Source: CALEMW01 sp964343835 (lineage in GTDB: Bacteria > Krumholzibacteriota > Krumholzibacteriia > LZORAL124-64-63). From it: a stretch of 64,000 nucleotides of DNA. The notes beneath the pieces were generated by a model, which made no database searches, was not told the origin of the DNA, and worked only from the letters and a program-made list of their open reading frames with translations. Shown piece by piece: positions 8,991-16,731 of this stretch. The position numbers were made by a program, and so were the translations under genes. Numbering within the stretch: the stretch's first letter is position 1; every line of letters starts with the position of its first letter. Location: NCBI GenBank assembly GCA_964343835.1, contig CAYFKR010000005.1, positions 145,643 to 209,642 on the forward strand, given 5' to 3'.

Positions 8991-10745
8991 TCAGGCGGTG
9001 GCGTCGGGCCCGGATGCGCCGATCACGAACAGGCGGTGCTCCATCTCGCGCAGGGGCTGCAGGTCGCCGCGGCGCGACGCCGTCTCTACGCCCGTGCGGT
9101 AGACCTCGGCCGCGGCGTCGGGCCGGTCCAGGGCCTCGAGCACCCGCCCGTGGCGCAGATAGACCGAGCTGTTGTCGGGCTGGGCCTCGCGGGCACGACG
9201 CAGCAGGGGCTCGGCGGCTGCGGGGTCGCCCAGGGACGCGCGGGCGTCGCCGGCGCCCATCAGCGCCAGGGGGTCGTGAGGATCGATGGCCAGCACCTGC
9301 TCGAACATGGCGAGCTTGCGGCGGGCCTCGTCGGTGCGCTCGGCTGCGGCGCGGGCGGCGGCCTCGTCGGCCTCGGCCCCCGACACGCCGAAGCGCTTCA
9401 TGGTGCCCAGGGCCTTCTGCCGTTCGGCCTCCTCCAGGTTGCCCAATCGCATGTGGAACAGGGAGAGGTTCACGTGGACCATGGGTTCGTCGGGCGCGAC
9501 CTCGCCGAGCCGTTCGAAGACCTCCACGCCTTCCCGCCAGCGTTCCAGGCGGCCCAGGATCACGCCGAGGGCCTCCAGGGCGTCGACGTGGGCGGGGTCG
9601 TGGGCCAGGGCTTCACGCAGGAGGGTCGCGGCGGTGTCGTCGTCGCCGTCGCGGAAGCGCAGCAGGGCGCGATCGTAGCAGCCGGCGGCCAGGGCGGCGG
9701 GGTCGCCGCCGCGGTGGAGGGGGCAGAGGCGAACCTCGGCCTCGCGGGTCCGGCCGTCCACCTCGACGATCAGTCGACGTCCCGGCGCGGCGTGGTCACG
9801 ATCCACGAACGCCAGGGCGATTGGCTCCGACAGCACGGGTGAGAAGCCGGCGGACGACCAGGTCCCGACATGGCGCCCTTCGCCGTCCACCAGGTCCGCA
9901 CCCGGGGCCGGCGGATCGAACGGCCCGGAGCCCGCGAACACGAGGGCCCGCAGGGACGACGGCGGCGATCCCTGGCTCCTGACCCGCGCCACCACCTCCT
10001 GACCCAGGTAGCAGCCCTTGGTCCAGCTCACGGCGTCGGTCTCCAGGCCGGTGCCGTTGAGCAGGCGTTCGCCCGGGGAGAGGTCGCGCCCCATCAGCGG
10101 CAGGCCGGCTTCGAGGGTGAGCCAACGCCAGGTGCGAAGGGCGTCGTCGGTCGTATCCAGGCGGACGGCGCCGCAGGTGGCGGCGACGGCATCGGCCACG
10201 GCAGCGGGGTCCGTATCGGATCGTCGGAACCAGAGGGCCACGATGCCGGGATCCCCGGTCAGTGAACGGCGCAGGATCCAGGCACCCGAGGGCAGGGGAG
10301 GTTCCGTGAAGATGGCTGCATCGTACTCGTCGCTGCCGGGAGCGAATTGCTCCACCGCCATCGGCGACTGGAAGACGATCCCGTCGCACTCGCCCGTGAC
10401 GTCGTCCACCGACACGTCCTCGGTGATCACCGAGGCGACCAGGTCCTCCACCAGCGCGGTCACGGCATCGCGGTTCGAAAGCAGCAGATACACGGGATGG
10501 GGCTGACCCCGGTCGGGGAGACGGTGCAGCGAGCACCAGCCGACCAGCCGACCGCGCCGGTCGACCCGCGCCGAGAGCTGCCCGTGCCCGGAGGCGAGAG
10601 CGGCCACGTCGCTGGTCATGCGGGCCTGGAGAAACGCCGCGGCGTCGGCGCCGGCCACGAGGGCGGCACCCAGATCCGGCGCCTCGTTCCAGATGGCGGC
10701 CAGCCCGGCGCGCCGGGCGTTGCGGGCCATCTCCACGGCGCTCAC
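8991..10745 (-). CDS. ygfZ: YgfZ/GcvT-like folate-binding Fe-S protein fused to TPR repeats
   Basis: The 584-residue product has two parts. Residues ~1-340 match the YgfZ/GcvT fold, including the YgfZ signature KGCYLGQE at 243-250, and would bind tetrahydrofolate and support maturation or repair of certain Fe-S enzymes. Residues ~345-584 are tetratricopeptide repeats (for example LLREALAHDPAHVDALEALG), which are not part of ordinary YgfZ proteins of ~300-330 residues. The GTG start at 10745 overlaps the stop of the A-type carrier gene as GTGA. An ATG five codons downstream is possible. The operon partners (A-type carrier, bacilliredoxin) support the Fe-S role. The TPR fusion suggests a docking or chaperone-like function, which is inference. 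Confidence 0.85.
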   Translation of the reverse strand: MSAVEMARNARRAGLAAIWNEAPDLGAALVAGADAAAFLQARMTSDVAALASGHGQLSARVDRRGRLVGWCSLHRLPDRGQPHPVYLLLSNRDAVTALVEDLVASVITEDVSVDDVTGECDGIVFQSPMAVEQFAPGSDEYDAAIFTEPPLPSGAWILRRSLTGDPGIVALWFRRSDTDPAAVADAVAATCGAVRLDTTDDALRTWRWLTLEAGLPLMGRDLSPGERLLNGTGLETDAVSWTKGCYLGQEVVARVRSQGSPPSSLRALVFAGSGPFDPPAPGADLVDGEGRHVGTWSSAGFSPVLSEPIALAFVDRDHAAPGRRLIVEVDGRTREAEVRLCPLHRGGDPAALAAGCYDRALLRFRDGDDDTAATLLREALAHDPAHVDALEALGVILGRLERWREGVEVFERLGEVAPDEPMVHVNLSLFHMRLGNLEEAERQKALGTMKRFGVSGAEADEAAARAAAERTDEARRKLAMFEQVLAIDPHDPLALMGAGDARASLGDPAAAEPLLRRAREAQPDNSSVYLRHGRVLEALDRPDAAAEVYRTGVETASRRGDLQPLREMEHRLFVIGASGPDATA

Positions 10746-11416
10746 ACCGAGAAGCTCTCGCCGCAGCCGCAGGTGTTGGACGCGTTGGGGTTCACGAAGC
10801 GGAAACCCCGACCTTCGAGACCGCCCTGCCAGTCGAGGGTGGTGCCGCGCAGGTAGATCACGCTCTTGGGGTCGAGCAGCACGTCGAATCCGTCGCAGTT
10901 CACCACGGCGTCGCCGTCGCGGGGCGTGTCGAACTCCACCTTGTAGACCAGACCCGAGCAGCCGCCGCCGGCCACGCCCAGGCGCAGGCCCTTGCCGGCG
11001 GCCTCGGGATCGTCGGTCAGGATGCGACGGACCTCCGCCGCGGCGGCGTCGGTGATGGCGACCAGGGCGTCCGGGTCGGCGTCGGCAGCGGGGGCCGGTG
11101 CCGGCGCAGCGGGCTTCGCGGCGGCTTCGGAGCGGCCCACGCCCTCGTAGAAGTCGGCCAGCAGGCCGTAGTCCTCCACGTCGGAGAGCGGCAGGGTCAC
11201 GCGGGGGTGCCGCGGCGCCACGCCGAAGCGGGCCGCGCGGGACAGCCACTCGTCGTTGGTGCGGCCGTCGTCGCCCTCGGCGTGCACGTCGGCGTCGAGC
11301 AGCACGATGGCGTCGGCGCTCACGGTGTCGCAGCGCCCCACCGCCACGGCGTCGGCGGTGCGGACCGCCAGGGTCATGCCGTGGAGGTCGCCCTTGTCGT
11401 CGTGGAAGGTGCCCAT
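10742..11416 (-). CDS. HesB/IscA-type Fe-S carrier with an extra N-terminal domain
   Basis: The C-terminal ~105 residues of this 224-residue protein form an A-type Fe-S carrier. The conserved cysteines are in GGGCSG (Cys153) and SNTCGCGESF (Cys216, Cys218). Such proteins receive and deliver Fe-S clusters to target enzymes. The N-terminal ~90 residues (MGTFHDDKGDLHGM...) form a domain I do not recognise, joined by an Ala/Pro-rich linker (residues ~97-113). Usual IscA/ErpA proteins are only ~105-120 residues. The ATG at 11416 overlaps the upstream TGA by one base (TGATG), and its own stop overlaps the ygfZ start. Confidence 0.88.
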   Translation of the reverse strand: MGTFHDDKGDLHGMTLAVRTADAVAVGRCDTVSADAIVLLDADVHAEGDDGRTNDEWLSRAARFGVAPRHPRVTLPLSDVEDYGLLADFYEGVGRSEAAAKPAAPAPAPAADADPDALVAITDAAAAEVRRILTDDPEAAGKGLRLGVAGGGCSGLVYKVEFDTPRDGDAVVNCDGFDVLLDPKSVIYLRGTTLDWQGGLEGRGFRFVNPNASNTCGCGESFSV

Positions 11417-11832
11417 CAGCAGTACTCCTCGAAGGCCTCCACCAGGCCGGCGGCCATGGTCGCGGCGTCGCGGCCCTCCACCATGTGGCGGGGCACGAAG
11501 TGCACCAGCTCGCCGTCCTTGAACAGGGCGAACGACGGGCTGCTCGGCGGGATGTCGCCCATGAACGTGCGGGCGCGCTCGGTGGCCTCCAGGTCCTGGC
11601 CGGCGAAAACGGACACCACGCGGTCGGGCCTGCGCTCGCCGCCCATGGCGCGGGCCAGGCCGGGCCGGGCGCTACCGGCGGCGCAGCCGCAGACGGAGTT
11701 CACGAGGACCAGGGCGGTGCCGCCGGCCTCGGCGAAGAAGGCGTCGACCTCGTCGGCCGTCCGCAGTTCGGAAACGCCCATCTCGGCCAGTTCGCGGCGC
11801 ATGGGGGCGATCATTTCCTCGGGGTAGGGCAT
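11416..11832 (-). CDS. bacilliredoxin (BrxA/BrxB, YphP/YqiW family)
   Basis: The 138-residue protein has the family signature NSVCGCAAGSARP with active-site CGC at residues 48-50. Bacilliredoxins are thioredoxin-fold proteins that remove bacillithiol from mixed disulfides. In organisms without bacillithiol the partner thiol is unknown. The ATG at 11832 is preceded by GGAG about 13 bases upstream; a longer frame reaches 11874 but has no better signal. It is the first gene of an operon with the A-type carrier and YgfZ-TPR genes, joined by stop/start overlaps. A Fur-like operator lies 68 bases upstream. Thiol redox and Fe-S supply fit together. Confidence 0.88.
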   Translation of the reverse strand: MPYPEEMIAPMRRELAEMGVSELRTADEVDAFFAEAGGTALVLVNSVCGCAAGSARPGLARAMGGERRPDRVVSVFAGQDLEATERARTFMGDIPPSSPSFALFKDGELVHFVPRHMVEGRDAATMAAGLVEAFEEYC

Positions 11833-11899
11833 GGTTCGGATTCTCCGGAGTTCGATCGGATCACATCGGCCCACCGGGGATGGCTGACCCCTATGAGCT

Positions 11900-11918
11900 G
11901 AGAACGAGAATCATTATA
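11900..11918 (-). promoter_or_regulatory. Fur-box-like operator overlapping a perfect -10 box
   Basis: The sequence GAGAACGAGAATCATTATA matches the classical 19-bp Fur box GATAATGATAATCATTATC at 15 of 19 positions. On the minus strand it contains TATAAT (11918-11913), a perfect -10 box for the bacilliredoxin operon, so a bound repressor would block RNA polymerase. No good -35 is seen. MntR- or Zur-type regulators remain possible. Confidence 0.55.
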
Positions 11919-11958
11919 ATTACAAATCGGGAAACGGCACGGGGGGGGGTACGCGACC

Positions 11959-11985
11959 GGCCGCCCCCGTTCAAAAGGGGCGGCC
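11959..11985 (-). terminator. hairpin after the alpha/beta hydrolase gene
   Basis: A 9-bp perfect stem (GGCCGCCCC / GGGGCGGCC) with a 9-base loop lies 23 bases past the stop at 12008. No T-tract. Confidence 0.5.
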
Positions 11986-12007
11986 AGGTGAACGGATCCG
12001 TGGTTTC

Positions 12008-14068
12008 TCACTTGATCAGGATCATCTTCCTGTTCAGGCTGAATCCAGTCGTGACCAGGCGGTAGACGTAAATGCCGCTGTCGGTTCGACGACCCACATC
12101 GTCTCGCCCATCCCAAGCGATGGCATGTCGCCCATCCGGCATGTCCGAGTTTACGAGCTCCCTGACCAGCCCGCCCCGGACGTCGTAGATCCTGAGCGTG
12201 ACGGGTCCGGATCGGGCCAGATTGAAGTGGATGGTCGTGCTGGGGTTGAACGGGTTGGGTACGTTCTGTTCCAGGAACGTCGTCGCTTCAGGGGTCTCGG
12301 TCATCGAGAGTGAGGCGTCCCGGCGACCGGAACCGCTCGCGATCACGGCATGGGGGTTGCGCGCCATGACGGCCCCGCTGTCCAGCTCGGGGTCGGCGAG
12401 AACCATCAGCTCCGCTCCTTCGCCGAACCTGACCACGTGACCGGTCGTCGCGGTGAAGCGGATCGTCCTCCCTGCTGCTATGAAGGAGGGCTGGGCGGGG
12501 CCGGCACCGGTATCCATGATGCTGAACGAGTGAGAGGAACCGGTGCCGTCGACGTTCGACAGTACGTGCTGTGCCAGGAACACGTGCCGTTCCGAGGCAT
12601 CATAGGCGCCGGACACGATCCGATTCGGCATCGGGATCTCGAGGGCATCGAGGATGGCTCCGAGGAATGCCGGGTCGGTTGGGAACTGGTCATGGAAATA
12701 GTACTCCCCGACCTGGGGACGGATGGCGATGTCGAACCGCGACAGGCCGTTCTCGTCCAGGTCGAGCGCGCTGCGCATCGGAATGAACGTCGGCCGGGCG
12801 GTCTCGGGATAGAAGTTGCAGTACCACCGGATGGCGATACCGTGCCATGAGATACGCCCCGACCTGTCAACGGTGCTCGACGTAGGCAGGAGCGATCCGG
12901 CCTCGGAGGTGAAGTCACCGGCATCGATGTTGAAGTTCTGCTCCGAGAAGATGACCGCACCGCCCGTATAGACATCCTCATACGCGATCCGGGCCCACCT
13001 CTGCCCCAAGCCCGTCCACGGGTTCTCCTCCAGACTCGGCGGAGTGAACGAGGCGGCTACGTTGATGCACTGGTGCGGGTAGCCGTCGCCGTTGAGGGCG
13101 TTGAGCTCGGAATAGAAGTCATCATGCAGGTCATGGGTGTTGTTCCATGCGCTGTAGAGCAGCAGCTGTCGGGCCGCCACGGATGTGAGGGCGGGAATCG
13201 AGATGCCCTCGTCCTTGAGACGATTCTGGAACCCGGCGTGGATCGCGGCCCCCTGCTGGGGAGAGTCCACCGAGAGGAAGTGGGAGACAGGGAGGGGGGT
13301 CCCCTGGTCTTCCGCCCTGGCCAGGGCATAGCGTGCGATCACGCCGCCCATGCTCAAGCCGACAACGGTCAGGTCGTGGCCGCCGCTCTCGTCGTGGATC
13401 ATATCGATGGTCCGCTCCAGGACGTCGGCGTTGAGGACCATGTCCCGGCCGCCGTCCTCGAAGTCCAGGAAGAAGATGTCCCGGCCGAGTCCCCGCAGCG
13501 TCTCCATGAACTCGGGGGCCATCTCGTAATACTCCCTCAGTCCCTTCTCGTTGGACGGGTCGAATCCCTCGACCAGGAGAAGGGGATGGTCCCAGGGATC
13601 CTCGCCCCCGGCCAGATGCGTGACCGAGAAGTAGGGAGCCCGGTCGTCGTTCTCGTCGTGGATGCTGCCGTAGGCTTCCACTCCCATGACGATGACAGTG
13701 GTTTCATGCTGGAAGGGAACCCGAACCTCCTCGCCCGTCCCTTCCATGACATCCCATGCCAGGCCCCTCACCCGGATCGAGTGCTCGCCGGGGGTCGTGA
13801 GGTGGAACCAGCGATCTACGGATTGCCAGGCACCTCCGTCCACGCTGAATTCCTGCGGCAGAAACTGGTCACTCCGATCATAGGTCCAGTTGCGGACAAT
13901 GAACCGGTTGCCCATCGGGACAACGAGTTCCTGGTCGTTCCAATGCAACTCCACAGTGTAGGGCGACCTGTATCTCCAGTCGCCCACCGGATCGTCGGCC
14001 ATGGCCGTCACGGCGCCCAACAGCACCATGAACACCGCCAAGGCCCGGATCGTCTTAAGGCATGTCAT
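12008..14068 (-). CDS. secreted alpha/beta hydrolase (PGAP1/lipase-like) with FlgD-like C-terminus
   Basis: The 686-residue protein has a signal peptide (ALAVFMVLLGAVTAMA). A serine-hydrolase core follows with the nucleophile elbow GLSMGGVIARYAL and a nearby LTVVGLSMGG strand-turn, resembling lipase or PGAP1-like esterases. The C-terminus carries the FlgD-type sorting-like domain: NVPNPFNPSTTIHFNL, YDVRGGLVREL, WDGRDDVGRRTDSGIYVYRL. The gene has GAGGAGGAAC upstream of its ATG and starts 39 bases after the tail-fibre-like gene, so the two are probably co-transcribed. Its GC content looks lower than neighbouring genes. Substrate is unknown. Confidence 0.8.
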   Translation of the reverse strand: MTCLKTIRALAVFMVLLGAVTAMADDPVGDWRYRSPYTVELHWNDQELVVPMGNRFIVRNWTYDRSDQFLPQEFSVDGGAWQSVDRWFHLTTPGEHSIRVRGLAWDVMEGTGEEVRVPFQHETTVIVMGVEAYGSIHDENDDRAPYFSVTHLAGGEDPWDHPLLLVEGFDPSNEKGLREYYEMAPEFMETLRGLGRDIFFLDFEDGGRDMVLNADVLERTIDMIHDESGGHDLTVVGLSMGGVIARYALARAEDQGTPLPVSHFLSVDSPQQGAAIHAGFQNRLKDEGISIPALTSVAARQLLLYSAWNNTHDLHDDFYSELNALNGDGYPHQCINVAASFTPPSLEENPWTGLGQRWARIAYEDVYTGGAVIFSEQNFNIDAGDFTSEAGSLLPTSSTVDRSGRISWHGIAIRWYCNFYPETARPTFIPMRSALDLDENGLSRFDIAIRPQVGEYYFHDQFPTDPAFLGAILDALEIPMPNRIVSGAYDASERHVFLAQHVLSNVDGTGSSHSFSIMDTGAGPAQPSFIAAGRTIRFTATTGHVVRFGEGAELMVLADPELDSGAVMARNPHAVIASGSGRRDASLSMTETPEATTFLEQNVPNPFNPSTTIHFNLARSGPVTLRIYDVRGGLVRELVNSDMPDGRHAIAWDGRDDVGRRTDSGIYVYRLVTTGFSLNRKMILIK

Positions 14069-14107
14069 GACGTTCCTCCTCGCGCTCCTGTCCGGAGCCG
14101 TTGGCGA

Positions 14108-15094
14108 CTAATCGGCGGTGCCGGCCTCGAGGGTGGCGATCCGCTCGTTCTGGGCGATCAGGTGCAGGGTCAGCTCTTCGATCTTGCGCAGCAGGACCGT
14201 GTTCATCTCCGCCAGGTTGACGCCGGAGGCTCCGACGGTGGCGGCGGACGGAACGCCGGGCAGATGGCCGTTGGTGTCGATGAACGAGGCGGTTGCACCG
14301 AGGGTGGGCAGGTCGTATCCATCGGCGAACACGTAGTCCGGCCAATGCTGCGGCTCGACCGACACGATCACCTCACGGGCCAGGATGGTGCCGTCGACGG
14401 CCAACTTGGCGGAGGGCGAGCGCGTGCCGATGCCGACGCGACCTTCGCCGTCGATCGTCAAGGCGTTCGTCCACTCGATCTCGCCACCCGACGAACCGGG
14501 GGAAGCCACGGAGAACTCCATGGCCGGACCCTGGCTATTGTAGAAGCTGATTTTGTGGGCGTGAACGTTGCCCCGACTGTACTCCCAGCGGGCGGAGGAT
14601 CCATCCCAGGCGCCGTTGCTGACCAGGGCCTGGCTACCGCCGCTGTGGATGAGGAAGTCGCTGTTCGCGCCGGAGAGGTGGAAGCGCTCCTTCGGCGACG
14701 TCGTGCCGAGGCCGACGTTCATGTCGTTCCGCACGAACAGGCCGGTCTTCCATTCAACGGTCTTGTCGCGGTTGCCGGCACCCGACACGTGCAGACCGAT
14801 GCCGCCGGAGGCGTAGTTGTAGAAACCGATCCGGTGGGCGTGGGACTTGTCGCGCGAATACACCCAACGGCGGCCGAGGTTGTCCCAGTGGTTGTTGCTG
14901 CAGATCCCCTGGCTTCCGCCGCTGTGAACCATGAGGTCGTTCTCACCTCCGGTCACATGGAAGAGCTCGAGCGGACTTCCGGTCCCGATGCCGACGGCTC
15001 CGTTGTCGGGCCAGGGGTAGGTGTTGCCGGCAAAGGCGGTCGTTGCCGTCGCGATCAGGACGATCAACAAGATGGTGCGGATGAGGTGGTTCAT
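14108..15094 (-). CDS. secreted tail-fibre-like repeat protein
   Basis: The 328-residue product has a signal peptide (TILLIVLIATATTAFA) and repeats of the pattern GIGTxSPxxxLHV seen in tail-fibre and S74-type stalks (AVGIGTGSPLELFHV, VGLGTTSPKERFHL, VGIGTRSPSAKLAV). Two long internal repeats share HSGGSQ, RRW/ARW-YSR and SHAH/VHAH motifs. The C-terminus forms a coiled coil (LLRKIEELTLHLIAQNERI), consistent with a trimeric surface fibre. No phage genes are nearby, so this is probably a cellular surface protein. It sits between the hydrolase gene and the sigma/anti-sigma module. Confidence 0.75.
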   Translation of the reverse strand: MNHLIRTILLIVLIATATTAFAGNTYPWPDNGAVGIGTGSPLELFHVTGGENDLMVHSGGSQGICSNNHWDNLGRRWVYSRDKSHAHRIGFYNYASGGIGLHVSGAGNRDKTVEWKTGLFVRNDMNVGLGTTSPKERFHLSGANSDFLIHSGGSQALVSNGAWDGSSARWEYSRGNVHAHKISFYNSQGPAMEFSVASPGSSGGEIEWTNALTIDGEGRVGIGTRSPSAKLAVDGTILAREVIVSVEPQHWPDYVFADGYDLPTLGATASFIDTNGHLPGVPSAATVGASGVNLAEMNTVLLRKIEELTLHLIAQNERIATLEAGTAD

Positions 15095-15187
15095 GGTCGG
15101 TCTCCCTGTTGGTGTGTGTTGGGTCTTACGTGACCCGAACAGGGGGACCGGATGGTGATGAAAAGAAAGACGGGAAATCGCCGGAGA

Positions 15188-15937
15188 TCAGCCGCTCCGC
15201 CCCCTCAGCACGACCCACGCCGCAGCCGCCAGGGCGCCCAGGCCTGCGAGCAGGCGGGCGGCCAGCGGCGCCGCGGTGGCCCGGTGGGCGGCCACGTCGA
15301 GGGCATTGCCTGTGCGGAAGGTCACGCTCTGGCCCTGGGGCGGGCCGAGGTCCTCGGGGATGGAGTAGAGATAGGCGCGCACGCGTTCGCCGTCGGGGAG
15401 GGACGCATCGTCGGGGATCTCGTACGACGCCGTCTCGACCATCTGTTCGTGGCGATAACCGCCGTCTGCGCTCTCCACGACGATCCGGTAGCCGGAGGCG
15501 CCGTCGACGCCGTGCCAGGAGATCACCGGCGTGTGATCCGCCAGTACCTCACCCTCCACGGGGCGTACGAAGTAACGGCCGGCGTCGGCGGAGCGGCTCA
15601 GACCCTCGTCGGGGGCCGTGGGGGGCAGGATGATCATCAGGGCCAGACCGGCGGCCATGGCGAACCCGCCCCAGGCGCCGACGAACCCGGGAACTCGGCG
15701 TCGCGACGGCAAGGGCGTGATGGTCGCGGGTGCATCGAGGTCGCCCTCGCGCAGGGCGGTGGCGAATCGTTCCTCGAGGGCCGTCCTTAGGCGGCAGCAG
15801 TCGCAGACGGCGAGATGGTCCTGGAGCAACCTGCGGCGATCGGAGTCGAGGGCCTCGGTGTCCAGCAGGTGAAGATCGGCCCCGACGTCGGGATCGACGC
15901 ATTCGGGGGCCAGGGTGTTGATGTCGTGTTCTGTCAT
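15188..15937 (-). CDS. membrane anti-sigma factor, module 1
   Basis: The 249-residue protein has an N-terminal zinc-finger-like anti-sigma domain (LQDHLAVCDCCRLR, pattern HxxxCxxC). A transmembrane helix follows at ~90-107. A periplasmic fibronectin-III-like domain (PVISWHGVDGASGYRIVV) comes next, then a second helix near the C-terminus and a short basic tail. It would hold the adjacent ECF sigma factor inactive until a periplasmic signal arrives. The ATG at 15937 (AGGAA upstream) is chosen because it gives exactly the same length as the paralogue at 22039-22788. A longer frame reaches 16012. A terminator-like hairpin separates it from the sigma gene. Confidence 0.8.
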   Translation of the reverse strand: MTEHDINTLAPECVDPDVGADLHLLDTEALDSDRRRLLQDHLAVCDCCRLRTALEERFATALREGDLDAPATITPLPSRRRVPGFVGAWGGFAMAAGLALMIILPPTAPDEGLSRSADAGRYFVRPVEGEVLADHTPVISWHGVDGASGYRIVVESADGGYRHEQMVETASYEIPDDASLPDGERVRAYLYSIPEDLGPPQGQSVTFRTGNALDVAAHRATAAPLAARLLAGLGALAAAAWVVLRGRSG

Positions 15938-16027
15938 GGGTTCCTGCGTATCCGTCTGAAGGGGCTCCCTCGTCCTCTCACTCGGACTCCAAGGGTCGAA
16001 CAGCCCGAACATCCCCCGGTGAAAAAG

Positions 16028-16052
16028 AAAAAAGCGCCTTTTCGATCAGGCG
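16028..16052 (-). terminator. intrinsic terminator or attenuator between sigma and anti-sigma genes, module 1
   Basis: On the minus strand a 5-bp stem CGCCT / AGGCG (16052-16048 with 16039-16035) overlaps the sigma stop codon. It is followed by C, six Ts, C and five Ts. The stem is short, but the T-tract is the strongest in the window. Confidence 0.6.
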
Positions 16053-16639
16053 TCTCCGAACTTGAGTCGCATGGCGTCGTGGAGCTGCTCGAGGCACGCT
16101 TCCCGACGGTAGTAGACGGCCCGCACGGTCGACAGGCCCAGGGACTCCCGGATGGCGTCCACGGCCCTGTTGTTGAGGAAGAGGTCCGTCAGCAGGCTCC
16201 GGCACTGCTCGTCGAGCCGCTTGAAGGTATCCCGCATGACGGCCAGGACCTCGCTGTCCAGGAAGGTATCGAGGGGGGAACGGTCCGGCGAGGCGATCCA
16301 GTCGGCGAGGCTGCTCACCTCGACCTGGGGTCGGCGCCTGTTCCAGCTGATGATGTTGCGGCAACGGTTCCTCGCGATGGTCACCGCGAACCGCACGATG
16401 TTGCCCTCGAACTCCCCGCGACGCTTCAGGTACTGCACCACGGCGACGAGCGATTCCTGGATCACGTCGTCGGCGTCGATGTTGTCCCGGCCCAGGAAAG
16501 AGCCGACGGCGGCGGCTACGGGGCCGCGCAGCACCGAGCACAGATCGTCGTCGGCTCCCTTCCGCTCCGCGAAGAAGTCGGAGAGGATGACCGGGAGATC
16601 CTGCTCAGTGGGTCCGTGTTGCCTGTCGTTGTTCGTCAT
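16046..16639 (-). CDS. ECF-type RNA polymerase sigma factor, module 1
   Basis: The 197-residue protein has sigma region 2 (DADDVIQESLVAVVQYL, RFAVTIARNRCRNI) and region 4 (AIRESLGLSTVRAVYYRR), so it is a group-IV sigma factor. It shares the strings AVTIARNRCR and IRE/R-LGLSTV-x-YYRR-ACL with the sigma factor at 22794-23432, showing that the two are paralogues. The ATG at 16639 is chosen over the longer frame to 16705 because a promoter lies between them. It is divergent from the CHAT lipoprotein gene, with only 92 bases between start codons, and is followed by its anti-sigma gene. Confidence 0.9.
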   Translation of the reverse strand: MTNNDRQHGPTEQDLPVILSDFFAERKGADDDLCSVLRGPVAAAVGSFLGRDNIDADDVIQESLVAVVQYLKRRGEFEGNIVRFAVTIARNRCRNIISWNRRRPQVEVSSLADWIASPDRSPLDTFLDSEVLAVMRDTFKRLDEQCRSLLTDLFLNNRAVDAIRESLGLSTVRAVYYRREACLEQLHDAMRLKFGDA

Positions 16640-16675
16640 GAGGTCGGCGACGTCCTGTTCGGGGGGGCTGGCAGC

Positions 16676-16705
16676 ACGGTAAGCGGGGTGGGCTTGAGGT
16701 GTCAA
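16676..16705 (-). promoter_or_regulatory. promoter of sigma gene, module 1
   Basis: A perfect TTGACA at 16705-16700 is followed by an 18-base spacer and TACCGT at 16681-16676 on the minus strand. Transcription would start about 30 bases before the ATG. The -10 is weak. Confidence 0.45.
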
Positions 16706-16722
16706 GATTCCGGTGATAAGCT
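16694..16722 (+). promoter_or_regulatory. promoter of CHAT gene 1 (likely leaderless)
   Basis: TTGAGG (16694-16699), a 17-base spacer and extended -10 TGATAAGCT (16714-16722). The predicted start is within a few bases of the ATG at 16732, and no Shine-Dalgarno is present. It abuts the divergent -35 of the sigma gene. Confidence 0.5.
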
Positions 16723-16731
16723 CCCCGTCTC

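Noticed and set aside
10745..11249. N-terminal extension of the YgfZ-TPR frame
   Set aside because: It would overlap the whole A-type carrier gene in another frame; the GTG at 10745 coupled to the upstream stop is a better start.
14108..15094. Prophage remnant suggested by the tail-fibre-like gene
   Set aside because: No other phage gene is nearby, and the protein has a signal peptide, which fits a cellular surface fibre.
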